From positions 62,001-126,000 of the forward strand of contig VXAA01003352.1 in assembly GCA_013399115.1 (NCBI GenBank): a stretch of DNA of 64,000 bases, given 5' to 3'. The translations under genes and the position numbers were made by a program. Shown here one piece after another: positions 36,401-46,550 of the stretch; the first letter of the stretch is position 1, and each line of letters begins with the position of its first letter. The DNA is from Anseranas semipalmata (lineage: Eukaryota; Chordata; Aves; Anseriformes; Anseranatidae). The notes under the pieces are model-generated. The model did not search any database, was not told the DNA's origin, and worked only from the letters and a program-made list of their open reading frames with translations.

Positions 36401-38146
36401 GACCTTGTACCAATTGTCTGTATTATCTAGCCAGATGGAGGCCTGATAGTTGTGAAGACAAATGCTTTCATCCTGATTGCTACTTACAGAGTGGGCATGT
36501 ATCCCAGCGTGTGTGTGGAAGCTGTGGAGAAACTCGGTAAGAGAAATGCATATATCTATGTGCCTGCATGTTGGTGTTTCACTGACTAGCTCTGCTCTTC
36601 CAAACAGCTTCAAAAATCAATCTGACAATCTACCAAATCCTGAAAACCTTGGAAGCTGAATACAGACATGGCTTATTGCTGCATGGCTAAACCCTCTCCA
36701 GGCATCACATCCCACTGTGCTCCAAAGCCTCCTTGGGTATGAACAGTTTGCAGAACTCTCTCTTGCCTTGGCCTTTGTGGCACAAGTTTTCTGTTAGTTA
36801 CCCTTAAACGCAATGGGACCTGACAGTCATGTTTCATTGGCCTCACACAACTAATGCTGACCCAGTGTCTTCAGCACACATCCTTTGAGCATCATCTTTG
36901 ATACTCCGATTCACAGTCCACTTCTGCAAAGACATGTGAGCTCTCTAAGGGTTTCAAACTTTCTTTCTCTGCTTAGTCACCTTTCTTACATGTGAATCTT
37001 GAGACATCATGAAGCTTAGTTTCCTCTCTCATATTTTGTCTCACAGTTACAAAGCACCTCTTCTCTAACAAAAGTGCCCATTTCCTTCCTTCTTCTGCCA
37101 AAGTTTCCTTTGTGTGTCCCCTTAAGTTCCTCTCTCTTGGGTTCAGTGTTTTAAAGACTTAGTGTTAACATCTCTTTGTTCCCCATTTGAGAAAACAGGG
37201 GAAAAACCCAGCCTTTTGCAGACAAGCTGCAGAATCCTGATAGCATCTCAAATGTAGTTTTCTCTTTGTGTAGAGGTGCTGGCAAGGATTAAACCAGGGA
37301 GATAAATAACAGAGTTACACATCTTATTGCAGTACTAATATGGTGGCTATATCAAGGATACAGTCATTTTATCACATCATCCAGATGGATAAAATGCACA
37401 AGAGCAGATTCCCACAGTAGCCCTGATTTTCAGTGTAGAGACAGAGGTATTTCTAAGGAATATTTTTTAGACCAACAAGCTCCATCTTAACCTATGGATA
37501 TGCCCGTCTCCTTTCACTGAATAGGAATGAAATTCTAGACCCATTTTGCTCCTAGCATTTGTTCCTCATTTAGGTGCCTACAAGTAAGTGGAATTAATTT
37601 GTGTTCTGGGAACTCAGCTATTTAGTCTGGAATGAGCTATAAGACTGTCAGTAATAAATTCTTCATCAAACCTTTTTCAAAAGGTTTTTATAATTCAAAA
37701 AGCTGTGATCAAGAGCAGTGTTCCTGAGTAAAGTCTAAAGTCAGCATTTTTTCCAGGGCCAGATTTCCAGTGGTTTTCACCAATGCGTATTTTTTGGAGT
37801 TCTTGCTGTTCTGGATGATTTCTATGTGAAAAGAAAACAAAATGGCATTAGCTTTTCTTTGCATCTTATGACAGATTTCTGCAAACGATTTAGGTAAAGT
37901 GGTCAGTGTTTATTCCGTAGAACAGATAATACCTCATGAATATAGGTATTAGTATTTTAATGTACAGGTAGAAATACTGATGTCTGGTCTTTTGATTATA
38001 GTCTGAGATGGATCTGGACTTGAAAAAAAGCATCTCCATTACAGCACTTCTGTGTATGATTTTTATCATTATTGATTTTTTTTTTTTTTTTGTATTTATT
38101 TCCTTGTGTTGTTATAGCGGACTACTTTAGAGAGAAAGGTAGCTGA
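33281..38146 (+). CDS. PFN4: Profilin-4 (4 coding exons, 129 aa)
   Basis: Profilin-4 is a small, testis-enriched profilin that, unlike classical profilins, binds phospholipids rather than actin or poly-proline as reported for mammals, and is linked to acrosome and manchette formation. Coding exons are 33293-33409, 34972-35109, 36431-36536 and 38118-38146, together 390 bases or 129 codons plus stop, the same length as the human protein as I remember it. It begins [20 protein letters not shown] and contains [20 protein letters not shown] and [15 protein letters not shown], ending ADYFREKGS. The ATG follows an acceptor (TTTTCACAG) by twelve bases, so a non-coding exon must lie upstream, most likely in the CpG island at 31.8 kb. 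An AATAAA at 38596 ends the transcript. Confidence 0.95.
34827..34853 (+). repeat. TTTG tetranucleotide microsatellite
   Basis: About six tandem TTTG units in PFN4 intron 1. Confidence 0.88.
34972..35109 (+). CDS. PFN4: PFN4 exon 2
   Basis: The acceptor is AAACATAG and the donor AAT|GTACGT. It encodes 46 residues, [20 protein letters not shown] through to DEHSIYLQN. Confidence 0.94.
36431..36536 (+). CDS. PFN4: PFN4 exon 3
   Basis: The acceptor is TATTATCTAG and the donor CTCG|GTAAGA. It encodes [20 protein letters not shown] and [15 protein letters not shown] plus one base. Confidence 0.95.
38118..38146 (+). CDS. PFN4: PFN4 last coding exon
   Basis: The acceptor is GTTGTTATAG. Only nine codons, ADYFREKGS, precede TGA at 38144, matching the short last exon of the family. 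Confidence 0.92.
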
Positions 38147-38595
38147 ATCAGCAGAAAACTTGAACTTCATCAAGCTCAGAAGGACTGTTCACTAGGAAAA
38201 CAAGTATAGAAGTTTGATGCATTATCCAACTCCAGCAAGCACCTGCTCTTTTACCACACTCCAATTGCAGAGCGAAGACTGTTTCCCCATTTTTTTTTTC
38301 AAGAACTCTTGAAGGTTCACTGCTCTCAAGAGGACTACCCTACGCATGTATCATCTAAGTTTTTAATAGAATTGAGAGTGATGTCCTCAAGATTTGGTTT
38401 AAGATGTTTTCCTTAATCTTTCGTATGTTGTCTTTTAGCCTGTTTCCAGATAAGAAAATTATTAATCTCCCTAAGCAAAGTAACTTTGCTCATAGCATTT
38501 CTCTCAGCTATGCATAGCATCACAGACCCAAGAGACTAAGGAAATTGTTACATTAACAGATTTTCATATTGCCCTGTATGCCTTTAAATATTACA

Positions 38596-38601
38596 AATAA
38601 A
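38596..38601 (+). terminator. PFN4: Polyadenylation signal, PFN4
   Basis: AATAAA lies 450 bases past the PFN4 stop, the first in this orientation. Confidence 0.65.
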
Positions 38602-41302
38602 ACACATTTTTCACGTCAGTTTGCACTGTCATTGACGACTATAGAAACTTATTTTAATCTGTAGTGGATTACAAAATTCTGTGAGGAAGGGGGATGAGGG
38701 GCAATGTTACCATCAGGAGATAATCAGACTGTGTATACTGCAAGACATCAAAGAATCCACCTTTGGGTGAACTCATTACTGTATAGAGGACAACTGAGGC
38801 TCTGGCTATATCATCAGGTGTAGAGCAGGCTCAAGAAGACCAGGCCCCATGATCTTCTCCTCTGCAGAAACAAATAAGCCACTAGCTCTTGGAGTCATGT
38901 GAGAACAAAAGAATTTTTAGCTATATTTGTTTCTAAATAAGTTTAGTTTCAAATAAAAGTTTAAATGTCTGAATCCAAAAACATTAAATCAATAGGAAAA
39001 GAAATTTGCAGAAGAATCTCAGACATATGAAAAATTATACCATTTTTAAATGCTCTGAAATGTCAGTTTTATTCCCTGACAACTCCCAAATACCCAAGAG
39101 CTGGCAACTAGGATATGGACAAAGGCATAATCTGACGCTTCTCCCATTGTGGGAAATGGCAAAGCTCAGCCAAGAGGTGAGATCAGGCAGCCGAAAACAG
39201 CAGGTGGAAATGCCGCGGGCTGACAGCCATGAGCCAGTAAACTTAGAATGCTGCGGTCTCAAAGGAACAAGAGCACATTAAAAGCCTCCTCAGATGGATC
39301 CGCAGCATGAGGGCTGTCACAGCTCAACGCGCCCTTAATGCAATGTAAGTAAATCCAGCCTGCGCTATTCAGAGTCCAGAAATCCAAGCAGTGGTTAAAT
39401 GCTTTGCCAGGAAGCTACAAATACCCACATCCCGCAGATCAGTGCACCGCCAGCAGCGGGGTAAAAGCACCAGACCAAACCTCCCTGCGTGCTGGGGGTG
39501 GGTGTGAGATCTCTACCTTGTTCTCAAAGGGAAAAGCTCATTTCTGCCTCAAGCCGTGGAATAAACCAGGTCTGTGGGAAGAAATAATGGCGAAATGTAC
39601 CAGTGCTTCTGACTCTGCTCATGTCTTTCCCTCCGAGTAAAACACAACCTCTTCCGATTCCACCCCTTGACTTGCTGGGGAATAGCCGAATGCAGAGCCT
39701 GGAGAACAGGAACTAGGACCAGACTCTGCTCCCAAGGACAGCCGGGCGCGTTGCCAGTGCAGAGAACCTATTCCCTTCTTTACAGGAAAAAGGTGGGTCA
39801 CAAACCATGGTCAGGAACCACGTATCTTCTTAAAACTGTTGTTTGAGACCACTGCTGGCAGATCTGACAGCTTGAAGGTGTTGTGCTTGGAAACTTATTC
39901 TCAACTTGTGCATTTTTCTGTGCATTTGAAAGCACCATAGGTATTCATACCTTCACTACATTTTTTTTTTTTGGTGGGTCTGCTTCCAGCAACAAAGCAT
40001 TCATACAAATGCAGTTTGGTGGACTGTTGGAAGAGGAACAAAAATGTCTTTAGCATGTGATTTTTACTTAACTAATTTTGAACAGATTAAGAGGGGAGAA
40101 GACCTGTTATGGGGTGGTATCTGGTGAGCTTCCCATAAAATTTTTGTGCTAATACAGAGAAATTCTGTGGGACCAGATTGAGTGGTTTAGCTGAAAACGA
40201 CAAATAGCCAGCCAGTCTCAGAATGAAAAACCTTAAAGTTATATTTTATGCAAATAACTGGTAGCAGTTGTTTGTTCACCATAAAACAGCCACAGAGCAC
40301 CACCCCGTGGGGATTTACATTCCTGGGGTTTCAAGGTGTTTATCATTCTACATTTCCAGCCTTACAACAAATTACTAAGTATGCACTTAGTTTTCTTTTG
40401 TGCAGATACCATAATGCAAGTGATTTTACAGAGGGAATGGTGGTCAATCACACAATTCTGCTTCCTTGAAGAGGGCCTGGCTGGCAGCACACCCTGCACA
40501 CATTTCTGGGCAGCAGACCTTTACGGCATTCATATACTGCAAACTATAGGAAATAACACAGACTTTCCCATTGTGATTCTCTCTTCTCTTATGCTTCCAC
40601 CCAGGGAAGATTGTGCCAGATTTGATTTTGCCCGGTGGAAAAGGGATTGACATCCCAGCCCATCTCAGCAAGTGCTGGTGGCAAAACCGAGGAGGCCAGA
40701 AACTGTGTCTGAGGAGTTACCTGAAAGGTTCTTGCAACAGTGGGAACCTTTCCAGGAGCGAATCAGGCACAAAGCAATCAGGAATCACCTGCTGAGGCAA
40801 CAAACATAAACAGGAATTTTTCAAACCATTTGCTGTCTTTCACTCACACTAACTCACTGTGGTTCCTTTGTGTATCTTCCAAGATGCCATCTAAGGGCTG
40901 AATTATTTTATAGCAGCACTTATGTGACATTTCATGTGTCAAATACAGAACCTTTCTGCTGATGGTTTTAAAATCCCACTTGTGTCTACTATTTTAACGG
41001 CCTATGTGCCATTAAAAGGGGCATATGTGCCATAAAAAGGGACAGATGAGCCCTAATCATGCAGTATGTCAAAAGCAAACGATGTATTTTTATTTGCTTG
41101 CTAACGTCTTTCTCTGGCAGCCCTCTGCTCTTTTACCTTCAAACTGTTTCACAGTTTGTGTTGTCCATCAGCACTCCAGTCCGTGGAGCCCTCTGCCTTT
41201 CAGAGGCATGGGAGTTTAGCCGTGGTTACTGATTACTGAGATTTCTCACCTGCATGCAAGTGTGCCTGCATTCATGCTGTCTTGGCATTTTTTATTTTTT
41301 AG
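38602..41302. other. Intergenic region between PFN4 and TP53I3
   Basis: It should contain the promoter and a 5' non-coding exon of TP53I3, because the first coding exon is preceded by an acceptor. No CpG island and no (TGYCC)n tract, the p53-responsive microsatellite known from human TP53I3, is seen. A local 20-base direct duplication lies at 41001-41041. Open frames here look like chance. Confidence 0.6.
41001..41041 (+). repeat. Short tandem duplication upstream of TP53I3
   Basis: CCTATGTGCCATTAAAAGGG is followed one base later by CATATGTGCCATAAAAAGGG, two 20-base copies differing at three positions. Confidence 0.7.
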
Positions 41303-41445
41303 AGAAAATGTTGGCAGCCTATTTTGATTGCCCAGGAGGCCCAGAAAATCTCTATGTGAAAGAAGTGATGAAACCACATCCAGGAGAAGGAGAAGTTTTT
41401 GTGAAGGTCTCCGCTAGTGCTCTGAATAGGGCTGATTTACTCCAG
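41303..41445 (+). CDS. TP53I3: TP53I3 first coding exon
   Basis: The acceptor TTTATTTTTTAG precedes AGAAAATG. It encodes 46 residues ending [10 protein letters not shown], with the donor CAG|GTATGT. Confidence 0.94.
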
Positions 41446-44400
41446 GTATGTGTATGTTACGCAGATTTATGCACCTGAAAACTACACCAACTTTTCAAGT
41501 CCCATTTGAAGTCTTGACAAATCAGAAGAGTTAAAAGAGATTTGGCCCGGTGAGCATTTGGATGGGAGACTTCAAAGGGCTTCACGGGGCTAAAAGAAGA
41601 GATGTCTCTTGATTCAGTAGGTAAATTTTTTTTGGTCATTGCAATTCTGGGACCATGATGATTCTGGGTGGCATGGAAAGGCAGCTGTCTTTCAAGAAAA
41701 GACGTAAAATCAAAGGTGCAGTCTTCCTGGATGCTTAGACCATTCCCTGGGCATTTGAGATGAACATGAAATGCTCCCCTGGCTGAATTCTAGCTTGGGA
41801 AAATCACATTCTGTCAAATTGTTACAACTGAGCTTCCCTAATTTGAGTGGAAAGCTAAATTCTGCAACTGGAAGCCATCCTACCTCCCCAGTATGGATTG
41901 GTGTGGACAAAGGGGGCACATAACAAACCAAATTTGCACACAGAGTTTTAAGAATAAAACATACTTACTAACGAAACAAGAAGTGTTGCCAAAGGATAGG
42001 AGATCCTTAAATCACTGAAACATTTACACAGTCCAAAATCAGGATTAAATAAAAAGGCATTTATGTAGGAGGCATGCAATTAAACTATTGCAGGTCATTA
42101 CACTCATTGACATGTGTTTTTTCCTTCCTTACCCTCTCTTTTGTTTTGTTTTAGAGGAGAGGGAAGTATCCTCCCCCCAAAGGAGCAAGTGATATTTTAG
42201 GCTTAGAAGCAGCTGGAAGAGTGGCTGGGCTTGGACCTGGCTGCAAGGGCCAGTGGAAGACTGGTGATGCAGTGATGGCTCTGCTCTCTGGAGGTGGCCA
42301 GGCAGAATACGTTACGGTACCCGAAGGCTACCTGATGCCAATTCCAAATGATATGACTTTTATTCAGGCTGCAGCCATTCCCGAAGCCTGGTTAACAGCC
42401 TTTCAGCTGCTGCATTTTGTAGGTGAGAGGTGTATTTGCAAATCTGTCCCATCAAAACAGCTTGTCTTCATTTCTGTTATTAAATCCTGTTGCCTCCATC
42501 TGAATGCTGTTTGCCTTTGAAAAGCCTTTTCTCTGTCACTCCGTTCACACACCCTAAACTCTGAAATAACTAACATGCTCTGCAAACAACTGAAAACAAA
42601 TCCTACTTCTAAAGATTTGTCTTCACTGAAAACATGACCATATCATGAATTTTCCTCACAAACTGCCTGTGGAATTATAGTAGACAACATCTTTTTGTAC
42701 CTTGCTTCACAGAAACATTCATTGTAGGTAACATTCCCTCTGAGCTGATTTAAAAAAGACACAAGCTTACACTCTTTATTTTTAAAAGTTGCTACAGAGA
42801 CACTACTACTAGCACTTTCCAGGGCTTTCCTCAGTTGACAGATATACTTCTATCCTTTTCAGCAGTAGTACTTAAAAGCAACAATAAAGAACATGAGTTA
42901 CAAAGAAGTATCTTTCCTCACACATGCAGACTTGATTGGAACACTGTTGCTTCTTGGGGGTCTGTGGCCAATTAGGATGATGTCTCCAGGACTATTAGGT
43001 GCCCCACTTCCAGTAGCAACCAGTAGAACACAAATAAATGCATTAGGGCAAGGTGTAGATGGTAAGATGATAGGTAGAACTTGTCCTTAATGATAGCATT
43101 TCTGGCATTTCTCCACTGTTGAGTGTCTGATACTAACTCAGTGAATATTAACATTCACGAGTGTGTTTTCTGTTGGCGGCAATGGATGATCCCAGTGTGA
43201 AGAGGCTGGCTGCACTCACCCAGGCAGCTTTGTCTTGGAGGCACAGAACTGGACAGGACCCAGCTAAAGTCATTCCACTGAACTCAGTAAAATGGAGTCC
43301 TGTTTGTACACTGTGAGTTGTTCATTCTGGATTCGTTTCTTTTATTAAGGATATGAAGATGTAAACAGAACCCACTGGGCAAGTCATCTCTTTCAGCTTT
43401 TGGTATTTTCATCTATTCAGTATTTGTCACCTTGATCATGTTTTACTCCAAAGACGATTCCAAAGAGGTAATCATTTCCCTTACGTCCTCTTTAGGTAAA
43501 ATACAGAAGGGGGAGAGAGTGTTGATCCATGCTGGAGCTAGCGGGGTTGGTATGGCAGCCATTCAGCTGGTAAAACTGGCAAAAGCTATTCCCATCGTGA
43601 CAGCAGGAACTCAGGAGAAACTCAAAGCAACAGCAAACGTTGGAGCAGCTGCAGGGTTCAACTACAAAAATGAAGATTTTAGTGAAAAGGTCTTGACATT
43701 CACCCAAGGTAACAACCTCTGAGTGAAAGACAAAGTTGAGGAAGAGTGTGTACCTCCTAAAGCATATGCACATACACTCAATTTCAACTGGGACTTTCCA
43801 CCATCTTTTCAAAGAAACCCGTTTTGCAGAGAGGCACAATTGACTCTGCAAATTTTTCATGCTCCCTTTGGTGCTGGACAGGTTGGGAATCCAGTGGTAT
43901 TGAATCTGCTTTATTATGGATAAGGCCTAAACAGATTTTGATGAGAAAATGCTGAAAGTTTTATGCCTTCCTTTTCCCAGGAGTAAGCTCCTGGCCAATT
44001 TCCACACTGGGTTACTAAATTCTGCTCTGTTTCAATTCTATGCAGTGTTCTCTTCCCATCTTAAACTCACTTTTCAATACTGTAGACTACATTTCATCTC
44101 GCAAGTGATTTATTTCAGCTGGACTTGCAAAATCAACTCCCAAGTTGGAACAGCAATTCTCTAACCAGGGGTGCATTTAGCAAGGAGGAAAGGTGTCACC
44201 TTAGTAAAGGAGAAGACAGTAATGATCCTGTTACCACAACTTCCTTTCCTGTTCAGCCCAAGAATGTATCTCTTTCGTTTAATCGGGCTGTTTTCTGCAT
44301 GGGCTCCCTTTGGCTTTATGTTCATTTGGGGCATAAAAATTGTGCCAACATTATTGTTGCCTCCACAAGGAAGCGTAGCACTTGTTTTTGTGTCTGAATA

Positions 44401-45842
44401 TGGGCACAAAACTCTTACAGTTCTCCTACAGTTAGAAAAAAATAGCTTTTCTAAGCATTTGAGACAGTTTATGACAGGGTCTCCATTTGCATATCTATAA
44501 TGATTCAGTTTTGTGCCTGATGCTAGGATTCTTTACAAATTATTGTGCCAATTCCTAATTTCAGTAGAAGGATTTAAATAAGAATTGCAAGATTGATTCT
44601 GTACATACAGAGAACAAGGTTTTAGATTTGCCTGAAATTATCCTACCTTTACTGCAGCTCAACTATAATTGCTGAAATTTTTCTGTTTCTACTTGAGGTT
44701 CTGGAGTTGATATTATTTTGGATTGTGTTGGTGGCTCTTACTGGGAGAAGAATCTCAACTGTTTGAGTACTGATGGACGGTGGATTATTTATGGACTACT
44801 GAGTGGAGGTGATGTACATGGAGATTTGCTTGCAAGGCTGCTTTCCAAAAGAGGGAGCATCCATACAAGTCTATTAAGATCACGAGACAAGAAGGCAAGT
44901 AATGACTATCAACAGTGTATATAGTTTGATCTCAAAATCTGTGGTAGTTTTGAGAGCTTTCTTTTGATATCAGCACTAAAGCAGAATCTAATGTATTATT
45001 ACCAACAAAAGCACCACCTTGAATTGTTATTACATACTTTAGAAAACATTGCAAAATTAAGTCACATTTTCCCTTTTCTACTTGTATGAAATGCCTCCCT
45101 TTTGTAACTACTGCATCAGATGAATGATACCCGGGACTTTTTAATATACTTTATGAGTGCCACAAGTTAAAGGTTTGTTCTAAGAAGCAAAATTCAAGTG
45201 ATCAGATGACTTGATCAAGTCTGGGGGAAGGAGAGAGAAAAACCTCTATTAGGTCACCTGCAGCCACACTTTTCAAAGTAGAGACCAAGTTTGATTCCAC
45301 TTTATGTGGAAAATTCTCAGTTACTACAGTAAAAGATACCAGTGTACAACCCTAGGATAGATTTTGCCCATGATCCAATACATAATATTCTCAAGGACTT
45401 TTATTTGTTTGAGTTTTAAATGGTTTTGCACTGAGCTTAGACAACCTGTTTTGGAGAAGCTCATTCCATTAAAATATAGTTCATCTGTAAGTTTTCTTCT
45501 CACTTGTAATTTATACCCTTCAGATGTTTGTATGTCTGTCTTACTATGAAACATCTGAGAATTGTGCACATTTTGTATGCTGTGTTTGGAGTTAGTTCTG
45601 TGAATGAAATGGCTAGAAATAATCTTCAAAATGCTTTCATTTTTTTTCTTCAGTATAAGGAACAGCTGGTGAAAGCCTTCACAGAAAACGTGCTGCCATA
45701 TTTTAGCCAAGGAGCCTCCCCTCATCTCCAGCCGCTTGTTGACAGCGTTTACCCTCTGCACGAGATTGCAGAGGCACATAGGACCATGGAGGAAAACAAG
45801 AATATTGGCAAAATTGTCATCGAAATGCCTGTTTCATCTTAA
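41303..45842 (+). CDS. TP53I3: TP53I3 / PIG3 quinone oxidoreductase (5 coding exons, 334 aa)
   Basis: This is an NADPH-dependent quinone reductase of the medium-chain dehydrogenase family, induced by p53 in mammals and able to generate reactive oxygen. Coding exons are 41308-41445, 42155-42422, 43496-43708, 44698-44894 and 45654-45842, together 1005 bases or 334 codons plus stop, close to the 332 of human. The N-terminal catalytic domain starts [20 protein letters not shown] and contains [10 protein letters not shown] and [19 protein letters not shown]. The nucleotide-binding fold carries the glycine motif [14 protein letters not shown], then VTAGTQEKL and [11 protein letters not shown]. The C-terminus is [14 protein letters not shown]. 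As in quinone reductases, no zinc-binding cysteine set is present. Intron 4 uses a GC donor. The ATG follows an acceptor by five bases, so there is an upstream untranslated exon. Confidence 0.96.
42155..42422 (+). CDS. TP53I3: TP53I3 exon 2
   Basis: The acceptor is TTTGTTTTAG and the donor GTAG|GTGAGA. It encodes [20 protein letters not shown] through to TAFQLLHFV plus one base. Confidence 0.96.
43496..43708 (+). CDS. TP53I3: TP53I3 exon 3 (NADPH-binding motif)
   Basis: The acceptor is CCTCTTTAG and the donor CAAG|GTAACA. It encodes [20 protein letters not shown] through to EKVLTFTQ, including the cofactor glycine loop. Confidence 0.96.
44698..44894 (+). CDS. TP53I3: TP53I3 exon 4
   Basis: The acceptor is CTACTTGAG. 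It encodes [20 protein letters not shown] through to SLLRSRDKK. The donor is AAG|GCAAGT, a GC-type site; no GT within the exon end restores the reading frame. Confidence 0.95.
45654..45842 (+). CDS. TP53I3: TP53I3 last coding exon
   Basis: The acceptor is TTTTTTTCTTCAG. It encodes [20 protein letters not shown] through to [12 protein letters not shown] and TAA at 45840. Confidence 0.96.
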   Translation, partial: YKEQLVKAFTENVLPYFSQGASPHLQPLVDSVYPLHEIAEAHRTMEENKNIGKIVIEMPVSS

Positions 45843-45977
45843 AAAACGGCCTACTGTAGTTGTTCTGTGGGTTTTTACAAGCAGAGATTCCGCAATTTCT
45901 GCTTCCAAATCTGCAATGATTTATTGTGGAAGGACTCAAAACATGAGGGATAAAGCAAAGCCTCACAGGACACACTT

Positions 45978-45983
45978 AATAAA
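45978..45983 (+). terminator. TP53I3: Polyadenylation signal, TP53I3
   Basis: AATAAA lies 136 bases past the stop, only about 400 bases before the SF3B6 start codon. Confidence 0.75.
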
Positions 45984-46069
45984 AAGATTCATGTTGCAAC
46001 TCCTGCACTGTGTCTTGCGTGCATAAGCAAAACGCAAGAGAACACGTCTTTGCGCACGACACAAGCGCC

Positions 46070-46550
46070 ATGCACCCATTTCCACCCCCAGCTCTGTTCA
46101 CAGCACAGCGGGAGCTCAGGCCAGCTCCACCTGAGCAAAATGGCCGCCGCCTCCCCCGCTCCCCTCAGCCTGCGGGAGGCGGGGAGGTGGGCGGGGCCCA
46201 CGCGGCTGCTAGCGGGGGATTGGACAGCGTCGCATCGCGTCGCTTCCCGCGCGCGGCGGGCCGCGCGGTGCAGCCTGGGATAGCATCCGGGTCCCCCGCT
46301 GAGGCGAGTGGCGGTGCCGGAGGACCGCGGGCCGCTCCCCGCCGCCTTCTCTCTCCCGGGCCGAAGCCCCCGCCCCGTCCGCCCGGCGCCATGGCGATGC
46401 AAGCGGCCAAGCGAGCCAACGTGAGTGCTGTCCCCTGCCCCGCGGCCCTCCGGAGCGGTGTGAGGCGAGGGGCGGCCCGAGGCCGAGAGCGGCCTGCGGC
46501 TCCTTCTGGCCCCGCGGCCCTGGGCGAGGGGGTCCGGCCCTGCAGGCCGC
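46070..46550 (+). promoter_or_regulatory. SF3B6: CpG-island promoter of SF3B6
   Basis: The GC- and CpG-rich block surrounds the SF3B6 start codon. It contains a GC box (GGGCGGGGC, about 46189-46197), an inverted CCAAT box (ATTGG, 46219-46223) and AAAATGGCCGCC near 46137, which contains the YY1 core CCATTTT on the other strand. This combination is typical of housekeeping genes. Confidence 0.75.
46391..46420 (+). CDS. SF3B6: SF3B6 exon 1
   Basis: It encodes [10 protein letters not shown], with the donor AAC|GTGAGT, inside the CpG island. Confidence 0.97.

Larger units (their letters stand above)
33410..38117 (+). other. PFN4: PFN4 introns
   Basis: These introns are 33410-34971, 35110-36430 and 36537-38117, all GT-AG. 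They contain a TTTG microsatellite (34827-34853) and a small cluster of TTTCATGTAA repeats near 36090-36135. No other gene is seen. Confidence 0.8.
41446..45653 (+). other. TP53I3: TP53I3 introns
   Basis: These introns are 41446-42154, 42423-43495, 43709-44697 (GT-AG) and 44895-45653 (GC-AG). They are unique sequence; no repeat or extra gene is recognised. Confidence 0.85.

Noticed and set aside
41190..41280. CATG-containing sequences upstream of TP53I3 considered as p53 half-sites
   Set aside because: Flanking bases do not fit RRRCWWGYYY on both sides, and no two half-sites are adjacent.
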